Source: Alkalihalobacillus sp. YIM B00296
GTDB lineage: Bacteria > Bacillota > Bacilli > Bacillales > Fictibacillaceae
DNA length: 64,000 bases
Assembly (NCBI RefSeq): GCF_020179385.1
Contig: NZ_JAIBLJ010000004.1
Span: 242,534 to 306,533 of the forward strand
Direction: 5' to 3'
The notes under the pieces were generated by a model. The model did no database searches. It was not told the DNA's origin and worked only from the letters and a program-made list of their open reading frames with translations. Position numbers and translations under genes: made by a program. Of this stretch, positions 26,774 to 36,456 are shown in pieces; the first letter of the stretch is position 1; each line of letters begins with the position of its first letter.

Positions 26774-28009
26774 ATGCAGCAGCCAACACCGATTTCGACT
26801 CACCAACGTATCGCAACGATTGATATCATTCGGGGATTTGCACTTCTAGGGATATTCCTCGTGAATATGCCAGCATTATCCGCTCCAGCCCTGATTTATG
26901 ATCTATATTCGATTCAACCTGCATATGAAGGGATGGACCGATGGGTTCGCCTCATTTTTGACTTGTTCGTCCAAGCTAAGTTTTACCCGATGTTCTCCTT
27001 TCTTTTTGGATTTGGTTTTTACATATTCCTTTCCAGAGCTGAACTCAAAACCGATCAACCTCATAAGCTTTTTATCCGCCGATTGGTCATTCTGCTTACC
27101 TTTGGTCTATTGCACTTGATTTTTGTCTGGTATGGGGACATCCTCCACACGTATGCATTGATAGGGTTTCTGTTATTATTCTTTTATCCTCTCAGACCAA
27201 AAACGTTATTGATATGGGCAGCGTCCTTACTCTTCCTCTTTTATGCATTATTAGCGTTGCCTCTACTAGCTCCACCGTCCCATTATGAACCTTTAAACTA
27301 TACAGGCGAGACGGTGGGTAATAATAAAGTGGAAGAGTCTGTGCGCATGTATCGGGAGGCAGGATATCTTGAATTGACAGCCTACCGATTCCAAAATGAA
27401 GTCCTGCCTGTCCTCGAGTATTTTATATTCAACATCCCCCAGATCCTAGCACTCTTTTTATTAGGGTTATATGTTGGTAAAAAAGGTATCATAGCAGAGC
27501 CAGGGTCTCATCGAATGTTAATCAGGAAGATTTGGGGGATAAGCATCATCATTGCCTTGCCGCTGATGATCTGGTTGACAGCTATCGAATTGGACTGGCT
27601 AGATTACGGGGTCTACGAAAAAAGTTTTTCTTACTTGCTTATGAATTTAAGCGGAATGTTCCTAGCTTCGTTTTACATCTTTTCCGCTGTTTTGTTTTTA
27701 AAGAAGGTAAGAATGAATCGAATCTTGCAATCATTTCAAGCAGCTGGGAAAATGGCGTTGACAAATTATCTCATCCAAACCTCCCTTCCCGTCATCTTTT
27801 TTGTGGGCCTAGGCTTTTACAATGAGATCAGTTTGACTTTCGGGCTTTTGATGGTTCTGGTTCTTTTCTCCATTCAGCTAGTCTACAGTCACTATTGGTT
27901 GAAATATTTTCACTTCGGGCCTTTTGAATGGCTATGGCGTTCCCTTACGTATAAACAACTGCAGCCGATGAAAAGGAAGGATCCTCCGAACAAAAAAATG
28001 ACTTTATAA
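26774..28009 (+). CDS. DUF418 family membrane protein
   Basis: A 411-residue protein with about nine or ten helices. The N-terminal IATIDIIRGFALLGIFLVNMP and the C-terminal DUF418 domain (QAAGKMALTNYLIQTSLP, then WLKYFHFGPFEWLWRSLTY) are typical. It is often annotated as a possible transporter; the activity is unproven. AAAGGAGG lies 14 bases before the ATG, longer than usual, but a stop codon just upstream excludes an earlier start. Convergent with hemF. Confidence 0.88.
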   Translation: MQQPTPISTHQRIATIDIIRGFALLGIFLVNMPALSAPALIYDLYSIQPAYEGMDRWVRLIFDLFVQAKFYPMFSFLFGFGFYIFLSRAELKTDQPHKLFIRRLVILLTFGLLHLIFVWYGDILHTYALIGFLLLFFYPLRPKTLLIWAASLLFLFYALLALPLLAPPSHYEPLNYTGETVGNNKVEESVRMYREAGYLELTAYRFQNEVLPVLEYFIFNIPQILALFLLGLYVGKKGIIAEPGSHRMLIRKIWGISIIIALPLMIWLTAIELDWLDYGVYEKSFSYLLMNLSGMFLASFYIFSAVLFLKKVRMNRILQSFQAAGKMALTNYLIQTSLPVIFFVGLGFYNEISLTFGLLMVLVLFSIQLVYSHYWLKYFHFGPFEWLWRSLTYKQLQPMKRKDPPNKKMTL

Positions 28010-28011
28010 CG

Positions 28012-28206
28012 AGAATCTGATCAACCACGAAGGTCATTGGAAGTCCGACAAGGAGGCTCGAACCAAACAAAGTTCGGTTCTGCGTGGGTAAATCCCTCGA
28101 TCTAAATCAATGTGTTGCTGCCGCAGGAGGACTGAAGTGTCCAAGTGGTTGGTCGATGGAGCTTGGCGCTCACCGCAAACCAATATATTATACTTTCATA
28201 TCTTCT
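28012..28206 (-). repeat. Family A repeat, long form
   Basis: Contains the extra CGAACCAAACAAAGTTCGGTTC segment. On the minus strand it starts right after the T-tract of the hemF terminator. Confidence 0.8.
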
Positions 28207-28239
28207 CAAAAAAAGGGTTGACCTAAACAGTCAGCCCTT
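28207..28239 (-). terminator. Terminator of hemF
   Basis: 10-bp stem (28213-28222 with 28230-28239) and a T-run on the minus strand. Confidence 0.8.
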
Positions 28240-28254
28240 CATTGCTTGTAACCC

Positions 28255-29187
28255 TTAATAGTTGATCCAATCGATGTCCTTTTTCAACATAGCCATCGTT
28301 TCAGCTTCTTTACTATTTGGTCGGGGTTGGAAGTTATATGTCCAGCTGACTTCAGGTGGCAAGCTCATGAAAATCGATTCGATACGACCCCCTGAGTCCA
28401 AACCGAATTTCGTGCCTCGATCATATACAAGATTAAACTCGACATACCGGCCCCTTCGGACGCGTTGCCATTTCAGTTCGGCTTCTCCATAAGGAACGTG
28501 TCTGTTCTGATTAATCAGTGTAGTATAAATACGTGGAAAGGCCTCACCTACTCCATTGACAAAGGAAAAGCGATCTTCGAGAGTGAATTCCTCTGTTATA
28601 CCGAGACGGTCAAAAAAAATCCCGCCCACTCCACGTGTTTCATTACGATGTTTGATATAAAAATAGTCGTCGGCCCATTTCTTAAAACCTGGATAATAGG
28701 TGGGATGATGTCGGTCACATAAAGATTTTAGCGTTCGGTGGAACATTTTTGCTTGACGGCCATCAATGTAAATCGGTGTAAGGTCAATTCCACCTCCGAA
28801 CCACTTCTCGCCATTAGATACTTCAAAATAACGGACGTTCATATGTATGATAGGAACCATTGGACTGACTGGATGCATGATGACTGATACCCCAGTCGCA
28901 TAGAAAGTTCCACCCCGATTGACTTGGAGGACATCCGCCATCTTGTCTGAGAGAGGACCATAAACTTCCGAAAAATTGACGCCTCCCTTTTCGATGATCT
29001 TTCCGTTCTGGATGATCCTTGTACTGCCACCCCCACCCTCGTCACGTGTCCAAATTTCTTCCTTGAAATTTTCCTTTCCATCACAAACTTCAATCTCACT
29101 GCATATGTCATCCTGGAGACATTTGAACGTTCTCCTGATCAATTCTTTGTCGATTATTCCTGTATTTGTTTTTTCTTTAATATCCAT
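28255..29187 (-). CDS. hemF: Oxygen-dependent coproporphyrinogen III oxidase
   Basis: From the ATG at 29187 this is a 310-residue HemF, close to the 299 residues of E. coli. Motifs: WTRDEGGGGSTR, GVNFSEVYG, HMNVRYFE, WFGGGIDLTP, RGVGGIFFDRLG, RRGRYVEFNLVYDRGT and the final SLPPEVSWTYNF. It converts coproporphyrinogen III to protoporphyrinogen IX with O2. The frame extends upstream to 29304, adding 39 residues; neither start has a good ribosome site. HemF is unusual in Bacillaceae, which usually use the coproporphyrin route (HemY/HemQ) or HemN, so it may be acquired. Single gene. Confidence 0.92.
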   Translation of the reverse strand: MDIKEKTNTGIIDKELIRRTFKCLQDDICSEIEVCDGKENFKEEIWTRDEGGGGSTRIIQNGKIIEKGGVNFSEVYGPLSDKMADVLQVNRGGTFYATGVSVIMHPVSPMVPIIHMNVRYFEVSNGEKWFGGGIDLTPIYIDGRQAKMFHRTLKSLCDRHHPTYYPGFKKWADDYFYIKHRNETRGVGGIFFDRLGITEEFTLEDRFSFVNGVGEAFPRIYTTLINQNRHVPYGEAELKWQRVRRGRYVEFNLVYDRGTKFGLDSGGRIESIFMSLPPEVSWTYNFQPRPNSKEAETMAMLKKDIDWINY

Positions 29188-29366
29188 AGCTATAAGCTGG
29201 TACCTGACTGAACCAGTTACCAGCCATTCCCCCTCACATGATTTACTTTTTTCAAAAGCAAATTTAGTTTGTTCAGGATCGTGGAAGTCTAAGAACTCTT
29301 TCATGAATCAAACATACAGGATTATCTGAATTTTGTAAAATATTAACTTATATTGTAGAAGGGTGT

Positions 29367-29397
29367 AAAAAAAAGTGTTTACCTTATGGAAAACACT
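29367..29397 (-). terminator. Terminator of the rRNA methyltransferase gene
   Basis: Stem AGTGTTT/AAACACT (29374-29380 with 29391-29397), seven T on the minus strand. Confidence 0.75.
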
Positions 29398-29418
29398 CTG
29401 AAGTTGCCATATATTTTT

Positions 29419-30618
29419 TCAAGCTTTGATTTTACTAATAAAAAGAACCTTCAAGTAATCGCCCTCCGGAAATTCCTTAATCGTCTTGAAATCATTTGGT
29501 AGTGAATGTTCTTCGATGAGCTTATATTTTCCACTCATTTCACTGAATGCCTTTTCTACGAATGATTTGAACTTTTTCATATCGATACCTGCAAAATTCG
29601 TCGAGGCTATGATCAACCCGTTATCTTCGGTAATGGAAATCGCCTCTTTAATCAAATCCTTATAATCTTTCGCTACGCTGAAGCGATGTTTCTTTGACCT
29701 TGCAAAACTAGGCGGATCAAGGATGACCATGTCGAACTTCAAATTGTTCCGGACAGCGTAGTTGAAATAATTGAAAACATCCATGACACGGATATCGTGA
29801 GCTTCATAATCCAGCCCGTTCAAGCTGAATTGTTCAATCGTCTTATTAAAGCTGCGGTTGGCAAGATCGACACTCGTCGTTTTAGCCGCTCCTCCAAGCG
29901 CAGCAAAAACAGAAAACGCTCCCGTATAAGAAAAAGTATTCAAGACCGTCTTCCCATCGGTATGATAGTCACGGATCGACTTACGTACATTCCTTTGATC
30001 AAGGAAAACACCAACCATTGCGCCATCGTTCAAATAAACAGCAAAGTGAACCCCGTTTTCTTTGACGATGATTGGAAATTGAGCCCGTTCTCCAGTAAGG
30101 AAATCGTCGTCATCTATGTATTGACCTTTTTGATCAAAGCGTTTCTTTTCATAGATTCCTTTGTAATCCACTGAATTCTGGAACGACTCTACTATCAAGT
30201 TCTTGAACTGATAGATGCCTTCGCTGTACCAATTGACTAGAAGATATCCATCAAAGTAATCGACAGTAAAACCGCCTACACCATCTCCTTCTCCATTAAA
30301 AATACGGAAAGTGTTCGTTTCCGAATCCGCGAAGAAAGATTTCCTATGCTCAATTGCCTCTTTGATCTTACACTCGAAAAATTCGTAATCAATTTCCTCA
30401 TGTTCTTTTCTCGTCAGAATCCAACCGTACCCTTTATTCTGTTTTCCATAATACCCTTTTCCGATGAAACGCTTTTGTTCATCGATGAGCTTGAGAAGAG
30501 TACCTTCTACCTTCAAATCGTTCAAATTGACGATCGCTTCCTTGAATAGAAGGGGATAACCGCTTTTGAACTTATTGAAGTACTTCGATTTAATCGTCAT
30601 CACAATTTCTATAGGCAT
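29419..30618 (-). CDS. RlmI-like 23S rRNA (cytosine-C5) methyltransferase
   Basis: A 399-residue class I methyltransferase with an N-terminal PUA-like RNA-binding part and a C-terminal Rossmann core. Visible: GVFLDQRNVRKSI, VLNTFSYTGAFSVFAALGG (SAM motif I), TSVDLANRSF and the catalytic-site segment LDPPSFARSKKHRFSVAKDY. This matches the RlmI/YwbD family that methylates C1962 of 23S rRNA. No obvious ribosome site before the ATG at 30618; an alternative ATG lies six codons in. Single gene with its own terminator. Confidence 0.85.
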   Translation of the reverse strand: MPIEIVMTIKSKYFNKFKSGYPLLFKEAIVNLNDLKVEGTLLKLIDEQKRFIGKGYYGKQNKGYGWILTRKEHEEIDYEFFECKIKEAIEHRKSFFADSETNTFRIFNGEGDGVGGFTVDYFDGYLLVNWYSEGIYQFKNLIVESFQNSVDYKGIYEKKRFDQKGQYIDDDDFLTGERAQFPIIVKENGVHFAVYLNDGAMVGVFLDQRNVRKSIRDYHTDGKTVLNTFSYTGAFSVFAALGGAAKTTSVDLANRSFNKTIEQFSLNGLDYEAHDIRVMDVFNYFNYAVRNNLKFDMVILDPPSFARSKKHRFSVAKDYKDLIKEAISITEDNGLIIASTNFAGIDMKKFKSFVEKAFSEMSGKYKLIEEHSLPNDFKTIKEFPEGDYLKVLFISKIKA

Positions 30619-30700
30619 GATTTGTCAATCCTTCATTTCATTATTTTTTCGCTGTAACCTTCTGAATCCATACTATCACTTTTTAAATCATGAACAAAAC

Positions 30701-30818
30701 GGAAAAGCGGAATCGCCCTGTTCAGCCACGAAGGTCACTGGAAGCCCGACGAGGAGGCTGTCGCCGCCGCAGGAGGTCTGAAGTGATTCATGTGGGTTGG
30801 CGATGGAGCTAGACAATA
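30701..30818 (-). repeat. Family A repeat, short form (first of a tandem pair)
   Basis: Complete short form with GAGGAGGCTGTCGCCGCCG. It is followed directly by a second, partial copy. The nearest upstream gene end on the minus strand is glycerate kinase, about 250 bp away. Confidence 0.8.
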
Positions 30819-30823
30819 AGAAA

Positions 30824-30905
30824 AGCGGAATCGCCCTGCAGCCACGAAGGTTACTGGAAGTCCGACGAGGAGGCTTGCGGATCGCCAGCTGAAGGGAGTG
30901 ATTTT
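30824..30905 (-). repeat. Family A repeat, partial (second of a tandem pair)
   Basis: Starts AAAAGCGGAATCGCCCTGCAGCC and runs through GTCCGACGAGGAGGCTTGCGG, then breaks off. The remaining spacer to 31071 shows nothing I recognise. Confidence 0.7.
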
Positions 30906-31071
30906 TAATTTCATATGAGGTATAACTGAGCCTTATAAAAAAGGACCTATTGCTAAAACTACATTGCAATAAGCCCGATTTTCCTTCTTTTAAATCAGAT
31001 TGAACCCTTAAGGAACATACCCACTTTTCTATATATGCACTTTAACTAGTAAAATCAGATGGCTTGTCTTT

Positions 31072-32205
31072 TCAACCTAGCAATAGAACGCTTGTCATGA
31101 AGCGTGATGCCGCTCTTTGTAAAAGGATCGGCCCTTTCTCCATTGCATCTGACAATGTCATCGGTTCATCGACGATCGGTAGTACTAAGGAAAGGCCTTG
31201 TCGTTTAGCAGCTTGCAAATCTCCTTCAATCTTACCGGCAAACGCAATCGCGGGCACGTGATGTTTGGCTGCAATCCGTGCAATACCGACAGGGACTTTC
31301 CCGTACAAGGACTGGCCATCGACTTTTCCTTCCCCTGTGATGACAAGGCGGGACTGGCTGATATGGGATTCCAACTCGCTTAATTTCGAAATCAAGGCAA
31401 AACCGTTTTCGAACTTCGGTTGTAAAAAGGCAAGGAGGGAGAAACCGAACCCACCAGCTGCACCACTACCCTCATCGGATCGATAATCTTTTCCTATATG
31501 AGAAGTGACGGTTTCTGCATACCGCCCCATCCCATTTTCAAAGAAAACGAGTTCATCTTCTGTAACCCCTTTTTGAGGCCCAAATACCGCTACAGCACCC
31601 TCTCTTCCAAGTAAAGGATTAGTCACATCAGAAGCAATCGTGAATTCAACATCGGCTAAACGGGAATCCAAATGGGTCGTATCAATGGATTTAATTTCTC
31701 CGAGTTTACCGCCGGAGGCTTGGACCCTATTCCCGCCCTCATCTAAAAACCGGATGCCCAATGCCTCGAAAAAACCTGTTCCGGCATCGACTGTTGCACT
31801 ACCCCCAAGACCAAGGATCACTTTATCCGCCCCAAGATCCAGTGCCCGGGATACTAACTGGCCCGTCCCATAGGTAGAGGCATGATAAGGATCGAGCTCT
31901 CCCTCTTCTAAGAGCGGAAGACCAGATGCCGCTGCTGTTTCGATCACAGCCGTCTTCGTTTTCTCAATCCATCCGAAATCTGCACGAACCTGACGTCCAA
32001 GCGGGTCTTCCACTTCTTCTGATTGTTTTTCTCCACCTAAAATGGCTGTAAGAGCTTCAACCGTTCCCTCGCCTCCATCTGCCATCGGGATCAGTACAAC
32101 GTCAAGATCTTCATCAACTTCCAACAAACCTTTCCGTATCGCTTCAGAAGCTTCCATGCTCGTCATTGACCCTTTGTAAGAATCCGGGGCGACGATTATT
32201 TTCAT
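31072..32205 (-). CDS. Glycerate kinase (GlxK/GarK type)
   Basis: A 377-residue type I glycerate kinase: KIIVAPDSYKGSMTSMEAS at the start, ADGGEGTVEAL, GLGGSATVDAGTGFFEALG (phosphate-binding loop) and ITGEGKVDGQSLYGK near the end. It phosphorylates D-glycerate, normally at the 2-position in this family, feeding glycolysis. Start at ATG 32205 (AGGTG upstream); the GTG at 32214 is too close to that site. No partner genes for glycerate or glyoxylate use adjoin it, though isocitrate lyase occurs 22 kb away. Confidence 0.93.
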   Translation of the reverse strand: MKIIVAPDSYKGSMTSMEASEAIRKGLLEVDEDLDVVLIPMADGGEGTVEALTAILGGEKQSEEVEDPLGRQVRADFGWIEKTKTAVIETAAASGLPLLEEGELDPYHASTYGTGQLVSRALDLGADKVILGLGGSATVDAGTGFFEALGIRFLDEGGNRVQASGGKLGEIKSIDTTHLDSRLADVEFTIASDVTNPLLGREGAVAVFGPQKGVTEDELVFFENGMGRYAETVTSHIGKDYRSDEGSGAAGGFGFSLLAFLQPKFENGFALISKLSELESHISQSRLVITGEGKVDGQSLYGKVPVGIARIAAKHHVPAIAFAGKIEGDLQAAKRQGLSLVLPIVDEPMTLSDAMEKGPILLQRAASRFMTSVLLLG

Positions 32206-32318
32206 TACAATCACCTGCTACTTGTATTTTAACAGTTGTTTTTTTATACAGCAGCCTCCTTTTCCATTAGTGGATACTCCTGTATATTTTGACTTTCAAT
32301 CTTCTTTACAAAATAAGC

Positions 32319-34157
32319 TTAACACTTCTTCAGAATATACTGCTCGCTTGTCTGGGTATACACAAGGTCCGCATAGAACCCTTTCTTTTTTAACAGTTCC
32401 CGATGGTTTCCTTGTTCGATGATGTCTCCCTCACTAACAACCAGGATCTGATCAGCGTTTCGGATGGTATTCAATCGATGCGCGATGACGAAACTAGTGC
32501 ATCCTTGCATCAATGTTTGTAGGGCAGCAGAAATTTTCATTTCAGTCACGGTGTCGATGCTGCTTGTCGCCTCGTCCAGAATGAGTAAGGCAGGATCTGC
32601 CAACATCGCTCTTGCTATCGATAGCAACTGCCTCTGTCCATGACTGATCCCTTTTCCATCAGAATCCAGAATTGTATCATATCCATCTGGCAGACGTTTG
32701 ATGAAGTCATCGGCATGTGCCGCCCTCGCCACTTTTTCAACCTCTTCATCAGTCGCATCAAGTCTCCCATAACGGATGTTCTCACGAATTGTCGTATGGA
32801 AGAGCATCGAATCCTGTAAGACGACCCCCATCTGTCGGCGTAAGCTTTCACGTGTGATCGTTTTGATATCCTTTCCATCAATGTAGATGTGTCCTTCATC
32901 ATTCTCATAGAATCTAGACAGAAGGGAAATGATCGTTGTTTTTCCTGCACCTGTTGGACCTACGAGCGCAATCGTCTCCCCTTTAGCTGCATGGAAATTG
33001 ATATTTTTTAAAATCGGCTGATCATCTTCATATGAGAAATAGACGGAGTCGAATACGATATCCCCCTTGATCTGTTCAATATCCTCCGTATCCTTATCAT
33101 TCTCGTTTTCTTCGGCTTCATCAATGATTTGGAAAACACGTTCCGCGCCGGCAACTGCTGAGAGAATCATATTGTATTGGTTAGCCAAGTCGTTCAACGG
33201 ACGGGTGAATTGCCTCGAATAGGTCGTGAATGTAACAATCACCCCAATCGATATTAACCCGTTCAGGGCCAAGATCCCACCTGCACCGACAATGATGGCG
33301 AAGCTTGCGTTATTCAGCATATTCATAAGTTTTGGAATAAATCCCGAATAAGTCTGAGCCCAGTAGCTCGCATTCCTCAACGATTCATTTTTTTTGGAAA
33401 AGTCATCAATCACACGCTTTTCCTGTGAATACATCTTGATAATCTGATGGCCTGAAAAGATTTCTTCCACATAGCCGTTCATTTCACCTAAATGCTTTTG
33501 CTGGTCTTTAAAATATCGTCCTGTCCGCTTCGTAATCCACTTCATACCAAAATACATGACTGGAACAGTCGTCATTGTCAACAGTGTTAGTAATGGGCTT
33601 AACCAGATCATTATTGCAATCGTACCCATGATCGTCAGTATACTTGTAGTAAATTGGATGACAGCAGAATTCAGGGTCCGGCTCACATTATCCATATCAT
33701 TGGTCAGACGGCTCATAAGCTCGCCATGCTGACGTTTTTGGAAAAATAATAACGGTAGCCGTTGGATATGGGAAAACAAATGATTACGCATCGAAAAAAC
33801 TGTGTTTTGAGAAATGCCGATCATCCAATAGTTCTGCAGCCAGGATGTTACCGAATGAAGGAAGTATACAGCCAATAACAGCCCTACCATTTGCAAAAGC
33901 GTTTCCGTTATAGGGTCGGCAATGATCTTGTCGACAGCGACTCCTAACAAATAAGGACCTAGTAGTGACAAAACCGAGCTGATGACGACGATGATCAGGA
34001 CAAACAAGAATAATTTCTTCTCCGTTCTGATGTAGGTCCAAATTCTTGCTAGCGTCGACCACACGTTTTCGACTTTTGGCGGTTTCGTACCGATGCCTTG
34101 ATGACGGCGATGAGGATGTTGAGAGGTAAGCTCTCTGCGTGGACTTGATTTTGCCAT
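32319..34157 (-). CDS. Heterodimeric ABC exporter subunit with canonical ATPase site
   Basis: A 612-residue half-transporter: six membrane helices (about 45-330), then an ABC domain with Walker A VGPTGAGKTT, signature ISHGQRQLLSIARAML, Walker B LLILDEATSSID with the catalytic glutamate, and switch histidine in VIAHRL. It begins 1 bp after the stop of the partner gene, so the two are translationally linked. Sizes (571 and 612) resemble B. subtilis YfiB/YfiC more than BmrC/BmrD. Probably exports drugs or lipids; substrate unknown. Confidence 0.9.
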   Translation of the reverse strand: MAKSSPRRELTSQHPHRRHQGIGTKPPKVENVWSTLARIWTYIRTEKKLFLFVLIIVVISSVLSLLGPYLLGVAVDKIIADPITETLLQMVGLLLAVYFLHSVTSWLQNYWMIGISQNTVFSMRNHLFSHIQRLPLLFFQKRQHGELMSRLTNDMDNVSRTLNSAVIQFTTSILTIMGTIAIMIWLSPLLTLLTMTTVPVMYFGMKWITKRTGRYFKDQQKHLGEMNGYVEEIFSGHQIIKMYSQEKRVIDDFSKKNESLRNASYWAQTYSGFIPKLMNMLNNASFAIIVGAGGILALNGLISIGVIVTFTTYSRQFTRPLNDLANQYNMILSAVAGAERVFQIIDEAEENENDKDTEDIEQIKGDIVFDSVYFSYEDDQPILKNINFHAAKGETIALVGPTGAGKTTIISLLSRFYENDEGHIYIDGKDIKTITRESLRRQMGVVLQDSMLFHTTIRENIRYGRLDATDEEVEKVARAAHADDFIKRLPDGYDTILDSDGKGISHGQRQLLSIARAMLADPALLILDEATSSIDTVTEMKISAALQTLMQGCTSFVIAHRLNTIRNADQILVVSEGDIIEQGNHRELLKKKGFYADLVYTQTSEQYILKKC

Positions 34158-34158
34158 C

Positions 34159-35874
34159 TTAGATCACATCCTCTTCCATTTGTGACTTGTAAACACTCTG
34201 GTAGTATCGGCTTGTTTGCAGCAAGCTTTCATGACTGCCGCTTCCGATCAATTGACCTTGATGCAACAGGAGGATCTGGTCTGCCTCACGGAATGAACTG
34301 ATCTTTTGTGCAACAATGAAAACCGTACACGCCTGTTCTTTCAATGTCTGAAGCAACCTGGCTTCCGTGTGGGCATCAAGGGCACTTGTGCTATCATCTA
34401 AAATCAGGATTTTCGGCTTGCGTACAAGAGCACGGGCAATCGAAAGCCGCTGTTTCTGTCCGCCTGAGAAGGTGATTCCTTTTTGACCTAATCTCGTATC
34501 ATATCCATCTGGTAAACTTATAATGAAATCATGGATCTGTGCATCCTTAGCTGCACGGATGACCTCCTCTGTAGTTGCCTCATCCTTTCCCCACTCGATA
34601 TTTTCTTTTACACTTCCTGAGAACAGATGGGCTTCTTGCGGTACAACGCTCATCTGCTTTCTCAAATACTTATCATCGATTTCATCAATTTCTGTTCCAT
34701 CTATGAAAATATGCCCTGACGATTTCTCCAACAGTTTCGTTATCAAATTCAATAGAGTTGTCTTACCTGATCCAGTTTCCCCCAATATTCCCACGGTCTT
34801 ATTTTCCTCAGTTGAAAAAGAAAGGTTTTTTAAAATTTCCCCAGATTGGTCACCATACCGGTACGAAACATTTTCAAAACGTACACCTCCTTTTATAGGT
34901 TGCAAGGAAAGGTTTTCGAAATGCTGTGGACCCGTTTTTTCATATAGAACTGAAGCAATCCTTGCAGCTGAAGCGCTGCCTCTCGAAAAGTTCATGATAA
35001 GGAATGTAAAGACCGAAAAGGTAAAAAGGATACGGGTAGCGTAATTGATGATTGCAACAAGCTCCCCTGCCTGAGCCTCTTGCAAATTAAGCTGGACAGC
35101 TCCTATCCAAAGGATGAGGATGATGACTATGTTCATCCCAAGCATCACGACAGGCATCGCCACTTCCATCATCCATAACGCTTTTTTATTCTGGTCGGCC
35201 AAAGATTGGTTCTCCTTTTTGAAACGTCGCTCTTCATATTCGCCACGATTAAAACCTTTTATCAGGCGGATGCCTGATAAATTTTCACGTATGACTGTAT
35301 TTACGCGATCATGTCTTTCTTGAACGTTTCGAAACAGGACGACACCCCTTGTCAAAATCCAAAATAAAAATAGAAGTAAGACAGGAACAGATAATAAAAG
35401 GTAGGTTGCAAGCCCCGGGTGGACGAGGAAAGCCATGATGATCCCACCAACGATGAATAAAGGTGCTCTCAGGGCAATTCTCATCAACATGAATAATAAA
35501 CCTTGAACTTGGGTCACATCGTTTGTCATGCGTGTCACAAGCCCTGGAGTTGAGAATGTCTGAAAGTGTTTAACCGTAAATTCTTGTACCTTATGAAAAA
35601 GGTCTCTTCGCAAGTCATGGCCGACACCTTGACTCGCGTGAGCTGCAAAGAATGAGTTCGTGATGCCTGCCGCAAATGCTATCAGTGATAGCCCGAGTAG
35701 CACGCTACCCCACACAGCGATAATCGATAAATCATCCTGTAAGATGCCATCGTCGATGATTTTCGCCATCAGCAGAGGCTGGACCAATTCGACGATCAGT
35801 TCAAGAACCATCAGAGATAGAGCAATGGAAACCGATAATTTATATGAACGCAAATAGGAAAAGACCTTTTTCAT
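34159..35874 (-). CDS. Heterodimeric ABC exporter subunit with degenerate ATPase site
   Basis: A 571-residue half-transporter with six helices and an ABC domain: Walker A LGETGSGKTT and an intact signature TFSGGQKQRLSIARAL. In Walker B the catalytic Glu is replaced by Asp (ILILDDSTSALD), and the switch His by Gln (FIVAQKIS). These two changes are the usual sign of the non-catalytic half of a heterodimeric exporter, matching the canonical site in the next gene. First gene of the two-gene operon. Confidence 0.9.
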   Translation of the reverse strand: MKKVFSYLRSYKLSVSIALSLMVLELIVELVQPLLMAKIIDDGILQDDLSIIAVWGSVLLGLSLIAFAAGITNSFFAAHASQGVGHDLRRDLFHKVQEFTVKHFQTFSTPGLVTRMTNDVTQVQGLLFMLMRIALRAPLFIVGGIIMAFLVHPGLATYLLLSVPVLLLFLFWILTRGVVLFRNVQERHDRVNTVIRENLSGIRLIKGFNRGEYEERRFKKENQSLADQNKKALWMMEVAMPVVMLGMNIVIILILWIGAVQLNLQEAQAGELVAIINYATRILFTFSVFTFLIMNFSRGSASAARIASVLYEKTGPQHFENLSLQPIKGGVRFENVSYRYGDQSGEILKNLSFSTEENKTVGILGETGSGKTTLLNLITKLLEKSSGHIFIDGTEIDEIDDKYLRKQMSVVPQEAHLFSGSVKENIEWGKDEATTEEVIRAAKDAQIHDFIISLPDGYDTRLGQKGITFSGGQKQRLSIARALVRKPKILILDDSTSALDAHTEARLLQTLKEQACTVFIVAQKISSFREADQILLLHQGQLIGSGSHESLLQTSRYYQSVYKSQMEEDVI

Positions 35875-35925
35875 TGATTGAACCCCCGGTGTTTCTTGAT
35901 GTGGTAATAATTATACAGCATATAG

Positions 35926-35952
35926 AAAAAGAGCGTACCGGAATGGCCGCTC
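35926..35952 (-). terminator. Terminator at the end of the gas vesicle operon
   Basis: GAGCG/CGCTC (35931-35935 with 35948-35952) with an inner CC/GG, then T-run on the minus strand. It separates gvpU from the ABC exporter operon. Confidence 0.6.
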
Positions 35953-36018
35953 CCCTATTCTTATTCTGTTTTTCGCTAAAACAATCCTCTTTCCCCGTCA
36001 TTTCTTCTTGTTCCTTAT

Positions 36019-36432
36019 CTAGGATTTTTTACTGTTGTCATTACTGTTTTTCGATTCTGAAATCCTTCCTAGGAAAAATCCATCTATTTGATCTATTTTT
36101 CCTCTCCAAAGGATCTTACCTTTAGAAGGTGTTGGTTTATTGTCGCCGCAGTATACACGGGTGTTTTTCATATGAATGAAGTTTGCTTCTCCACCATCAT
36201 GTGAATCTGCTGCTTCACTTGCTTCCGAAAGGTCTTCACTTAACTTTTGAGCAATCTCGCTGCCATCTTCAAGTTTACCACTAAGCTCTTCGAAGTATTT
36301 TTTCGCTGAAATCATCGTACCGGAGATAACAGAACCGTTCACGTTCAATGTAATATCCAACGTGAAATCACCTGTATTCGCTGCTTTCGCGAAGTATTCA
36401 AGTATACTATCTTTTGGCACAACTGAACTCAT
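36019..36432 (-). CDS. gvpU: Gas vesicle accessory protein GvpU
   Basis: A 137-residue protein close to P. megaterium GvpU: LEYFAKAANTGDFTLDITL, VISGTMISAKKYF, ANFIHMKNTRVYCGD and TPSKGKILWRGKIDQIDGF all correspond. It is not a shell protein; in P. megaterium it is dispensable for vesicle formation and affects how vesicles behave in the cell. Last gene of the 14-gene cluster. Confidence 0.93.
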   Translation of the reverse strand: MSSVVPKDSILEYFAKAANTGDFTLDITLNVNGSVISGTMISAKKYFEELSGKLEDGSEIAQKLSEDLSEASEAADSHDGGEANFIHMKNTRVYCGDNKPTPSKGKILWRGKIDQIDGFFLGRISESKNSNDNSKKS

Positions 36433-36456
36433 TTTGATCGCTCCTTTACTATTCAG

